A stretch of DNA of 55,929 nt from NCBI GenBank assembly GCA_947627795.1, contig CANQXJ010000010.1:1-55929 (forward strand). Reading direction: 5' to 3'. Shown in pieces: positions 53,197 to 55,929 of this stretch. The position numbers and the translations under genes were made by a program. Below the pieces are notes generated by a model. That model ran no database searches. It was given only the letters and a program-made list of their open reading frames with translations, and was not told the DNA's origin. Source of the DNA: an uncultured Clostridia bacterium (GTDB lineage: Bacteria; Bacillota; Clostridia; UBA1381). Position 1 is the stretch's first letter; each line of letters opens with the position of its first letter.

Positions 53197-54735
53197 ATGA
53201 AAGCTTGTTTTGCGCAGGAAATGCGCGCCGTTGACGCAGCCGCGTCAGCCGAGGGCGGCGTGCCGAGCATAATTCTGATGGAAAACGCGGCTCTCGCGTG
53301 CGTTAATGAGTTATACAACGATTTGCCCGATTTGAAAAGCGCGGTGATTTTCTGCGGCAAGGGCAACAACGGCGGCGACGGCTTCGCGATTGCGCGTCAT
53401 CTGCACAACAGGGGCGTACGTGTGCTCGTTATGATAGTGTGCGGCAGCGAGTTTTCGGGCGACGCGGCTGTTAATTTTGATATAATAAGCAAAATGGGAA
53501 TTGATATTGAGGTTGTCACGGACGCTGACAGCCTCAAATATATTATCCGCTCGCACGACGCGGTGATCGACGCGATTTACGGCACTGGCATACACGGAAC
53601 GGTAAGGGGTATCTCTTACGACGTTATTGAGGAGATAAACGAAAATTCGCGCTATACGCTCTCCGTCGATATTCCGAGCGGCATAAACGCCGACAGCGGC
53701 GAGATTTGCGGCGTGTGCGTGAAGGCGGACAAAACTGTCACGTTCGCGGCGTATAAGATAGGAATGCTGATGTTCCCCGGCGCGGACTGTACAGGCAAGG
53801 TGACTGTCGCGGATATTTCCATTCCGGAGCATGTGATCGAGTCGCAGAATCTAAATATCAACGTCACCGATGAAAGTTTCATGTATGAGAACTTTCCGCG
53901 CAGACGCGATAACTCACAAAAGGGCGACTACGGAAAGGTGTTTATAATCGCCGGCTCGGAGGGAATGTCGGGCGCGGCGTATATGGCGGCGGAAGCGGCG
54001 CTTGCGGCGGGAAGCGGACTTGTGACGCTCGGCTGCCCGAAGTGTATAAACTCCGTTTTGGAATCGAAAACGACCGAGGTAATGACGCTGCCTTTGGCGG
54101 ATAACAACGGGCATTTGTCGTTCCTCGCGGAGAATGATATAATAAGAAAGGTAAAAGAAAGCGACGCGGTTTTAATCGGTCCGGGACTCGGACGGAGCAA
54201 GGACGCGGCTGAAATAGTCGAGGCTGTGCTTCTTAATTCAACGTCGACCGTCGTTATGGACGCGGACGCTATAAACGCGCTTTCGAAGAATATGGAAATA
54301 CTTTCAAAGAGCGCGTGCAACCTGATTTTCACTCCGCATGCCGTGGAAATGGCGCGGCTTACGGGGCTTGACAAGGATTATATAGAAGAAAACCGTCTCG
54401 TCGTATCGAAGGAGTTCGCCGAGGAATACGGCTCGACGCTGATCCTGAAGGGACACCACACGATTGTAACAGCTCCCGACTCGCGGCAATATATTAATAT
54501 TACAGGCAATTCAGGTTTGGCGAAGGGCGGAAGCGGCGACGTGCTTGCGGGTATTTGTGTGTCGCTCGCGGCGCGCGTTCCGGACGAAACAACAGCCGCC
54601 GCGATGGCGGTTTATATTCACGGACTTGCCGGAGATTTCGCAATGGAAAAATATGGCGCGGATTCCGTTACGGCAACGAAAATAATTGAATTTATACCAA
54701 AAGCGATTTGCCGAATTTTACAGGTAGAAAAATAA
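53197..54735 (+). CDS. nnr: Bifunctional NAD(P)H-hydrate epimerase / ADP-dependent dehydratase
   Basis: A 512-residue repair enzyme for hydrated NAD(P)H. The N-terminal epimerase domain (about 1-215) carries GKGNNGGDGFAIARHL and the VSVDIPSG-type segment. The C-terminal ribokinase-like dehydratase domain (about 230-512) shows GSEGMSGAAYMAAEAAL, GPGLGRS, FTPHAVEMARLTG and GNSGLAKGGSGDVLAG, which binds ADP. Fusion of the two activities is usual in bacteria. CGGGAGGA precedes the ATG, and alr follows 36 bp later, a common Clostridial order. Confidence 0.95.
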   Translation: MKACFAQEMRAVDAAASAEGGVPSIILMENAALACVNELYNDLPDLKSAVIFCGKGNNGGDGFAIARHLHNRGVRVLVMIVCGSEFSGDAAVNFDIISKMGIDIEVVTDADSLKYIIRSHDAVIDAIYGTGIHGTVRGISYDVIEEINENSRYTLSVDIPSGINADSGEICGVCVKADKTVTFAAYKIGMLMFPGADCTGKVTVADISIPEHVIESQNLNINVTDESFMYENFPRRRDNSQKGDYGKVFIIAGSEGMSGAAYMAAEAALAAGSGLVTLGCPKCINSVLESKTTEVMTLPLADNNGHLSFLAENDIIRKVKESDAVLIGPGLGRSKDAAEIVEAVLLNSTSTVVMDADAINALSKNMEILSKSACNLIFTPHAVEMARLTGLDKDYIEENRLVVSKEFAEEYGSTLILKGHHTIVTAPDSRQYINITGNSGLAKGGSGDVLAGICVSLAARVPDETTAAAMAVYIHGLAGDFAMEKYGADSVTATKIIEFIPKAICRILQVEK

Positions 54736-54771
54736 TCGCTTTTGTGATACAATCAGAGAGGACAAGAGAAG

Positions 54772-55929
54772 ATGGAGAAACGAGCATGGGCGGAAATTGA
54801 TTTGGACGCGGTCGCTCATAACATAAGAGAAATAAGACGCATAACAAATCCTCACGCGCAAATTATGGCTGCGGTGAAGGCTGACGGGTACGGTCACGGA
54901 GTTCTTGAAGTGACGAAAACATTACTCGAAAACGGAGCCGACCGCTTAGCCGTGGCGATGGTTGCCGAGGGCGAAGAGCTTCGGAGAAACGGCATAACCG
55001 CGCCGATACTCATTCTCGGCATAACCGACGCGGACGAGATCGGGGATCTGCTGCGTCTTGACATAACGCCCGCAGTCTGCGAATACGCTTTCGCGGAGAA
55101 GTTAAGCGAGGCTGCGGCGGCAAGCGGTAAAACCGCGAAAATTCATATTAAGCTCGATACGGGCATGACGAGAATAGGTTACGTCGTGACCGACGGCGAT
55201 AACGCGGAAATAATTGACGAGATAGTTAAAATTTCGCAATTACCCAATATCAAGATAGAGGGAATATTCTCGCACCTGTCCACCTCGGACGAGGCTGACG
55301 GCACGTATACGAGAATGCAGTTTAAGCGTTTCATGAAAGTTGTAAATCATTTGGAGGAACGCGGCGTTAAAATACCGATAAAACATATATGCAACAGCGC
55401 CGGAATTATGATGTACCCCGAAATGCACCTTGATATGGTGCGCCCGGGGATAATTCTTTACGGGTTATATCCCTCCGACGAGGTTGACAAATCACGCCTG
55501 CCGCTCATTCCGGCAATGACAATGAAGGCTTCCGTAAGACTCGTAAAGACGGTGGAAGCCGGCAGGGGAGTGAGCTACGGCAAGACATACATAACCGACG
55601 GCGTGACGAAAATCGCCACGGTACCCGTAGGTTATGCCGACGGATATATACGCGCTCTCGCGGGCAGGGCGAAGATGATCGTGAACGGTGAAAAAGCTCC
55701 CGTTATCGGAAGAATTTGTATGGACCAATGTATGATTGACGTTACAAATGTCCATAATATTGATAAGGGTGACGAAGTAATCGTGTTCGGGCGCGAGGGG
55801 GTCACAATTGATGACCTTGCAAATTGGCTCGGAACAATCAACTACGAAACAGCCTGTATGGTGGGCAGGCGTATACCGAGAGTTTATAAGCGTAACGGAA
55901 GGACGGTGAAAATTTCAGATTATCTGAAA
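54772..55929 (+). CDS. alr: Alanine racemase, 3' end outside the window
   Basis: An open frame of 386 codons from ATG 54772 runs to the right edge without a stop; family length is 370-390, so only the last few residues can be missing. The enzyme converts L- to D-alanine for peptidoglycan. The PLP lysine is K36 (AAVKADGYGHG), the second catalytic residue is Y269 (GVSYGKTY), and KLDTGMTRIG, FSHLSTSDE, CNSAG and MVRPGIILYG are conserved. The site before the ATG is weak (AGAGAGGACAAGAGAAG). It is probably in one operon with nnr. Confidence 0.93.
   Translation, partial: MEKRAWAEIDLDAVAHNIREIRRITNPHAQIMAAVKADGYGHGVLEVTKTLLENGADRLAVAMVAEGEELRRNGITAPILILGITDADEIGDLLRLDITPAVCEYAFAEKLSEAAAASGKTAKIHIKLDTGMTRIGYVVTDGDNAEIIDEIVKISQLPNIKIEGIFSHLSTSDEADGTYTRMQFKRFMKVVNHLEERGVKIPIKHICNSAGIMMYPEMHLDMVRPGIILYGLYPSDEVDKSRLPLIPAMTMKASVRLVKTVEAGRGVSYGKTYITDGVTKIATVPVGYADGYIRALAGRAKMIVNGEKAPVIGRICMDQCMIDVTNVHNIDKGDEVIVFGREGVTIDDLANWLGTINYETACMVGRRIPRVYKRNGRTVKISDYLK

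Overview
The window looks like chromosomal DNA of a Gram-positive anaerobe of the class Clostridia. Support comes from AGGAGG-type ribosome binding sites on almost every gene, rubrerythrin, indolepyruvate:ferredoxin oxidoreductase, type III glutamine synthetase, a LonB-like ATPase beside LonA, an S-layer-homology (SLH) protein and a class B sortase. The set of secreted pectin enzymes together with an SLH protein recalls pectin-degrading gut Clostridia such as Monoglobus. That genus guess is from memory and is tentative.

Layout. 1-1650: end of a metal ABC permease, a Fur-family regulator and rubrerythrin. 1.8-6.5 kb: tig-clpP-clpX protein quality control, then lysA. 6.6-15.3 kb: a giant secreted GH2 glycosidase on the minus strand, a divergent AraC regulator, and galK. 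15.3-19.0 kb (minus): thrC, a small P-loop protein and pgi, separated by palindrome-rich spacers. 19.3-20.8 kb (plus): a Uma2-type protein, an acyl-CoA thioesterase and smpB. 21.0-26.6 kb (minus): glnN with an attenuator-like leader, then a secreted PL11 rhamnogalacturonan lyase. 26.7-30.9 kb (plus): a LonB-like ATPase without protease domain, lonA and engB. 31.1-33.7 kb: SLH surface protein. 33.8-34.6 kb: a small AT-rich island unlike its surroundings. 34.6-42.5 kb (minus): a 2377-residue sortase-anchored adhesin with class B sortase directly downstream and an 11-nt G tract in its leader. 42.8-47.0 kb (minus): secreted CE8 pectinesterase and a DUF3737 beta-helix protein. 47.2-49.5 kb: two half-size TauE/SafE proteins, a structured leader with terminator, and a CNNM/CorC-type transporter. 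49.7 kb to the end: iorAB, rdgB, a small membrane protein, nnr (NAD(P)H-hydrate repair) and alr, which runs off the window.

How the parts fit. The CE8, PL11 and GH2 enzymes would demethylate pectin, cleave rhamnogalacturonan and remove side-chain sugars outside the cell. Released galactose could enter via GalK and glycolysis (Pgi). The AraC regulator divergent from GH2 is the obvious candidate sensor. The SLH protein and the sortase-anchored adhesin form the surface layer through which such a cell would touch plant fibre or mucus.

The points most worth a second look are the poly-G tract before the adhesin-sortase operon, the VWA domain of that adhesin interrupted by about 660 residues, the protease-less LonB, the leaders of glnN and corC, the row of six different palindromes between thrC and galK, and the inverted repeat flanking a weak promoter of the GH2 gene. 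All functional statements rest on motif recognition by eye; no database search was run.
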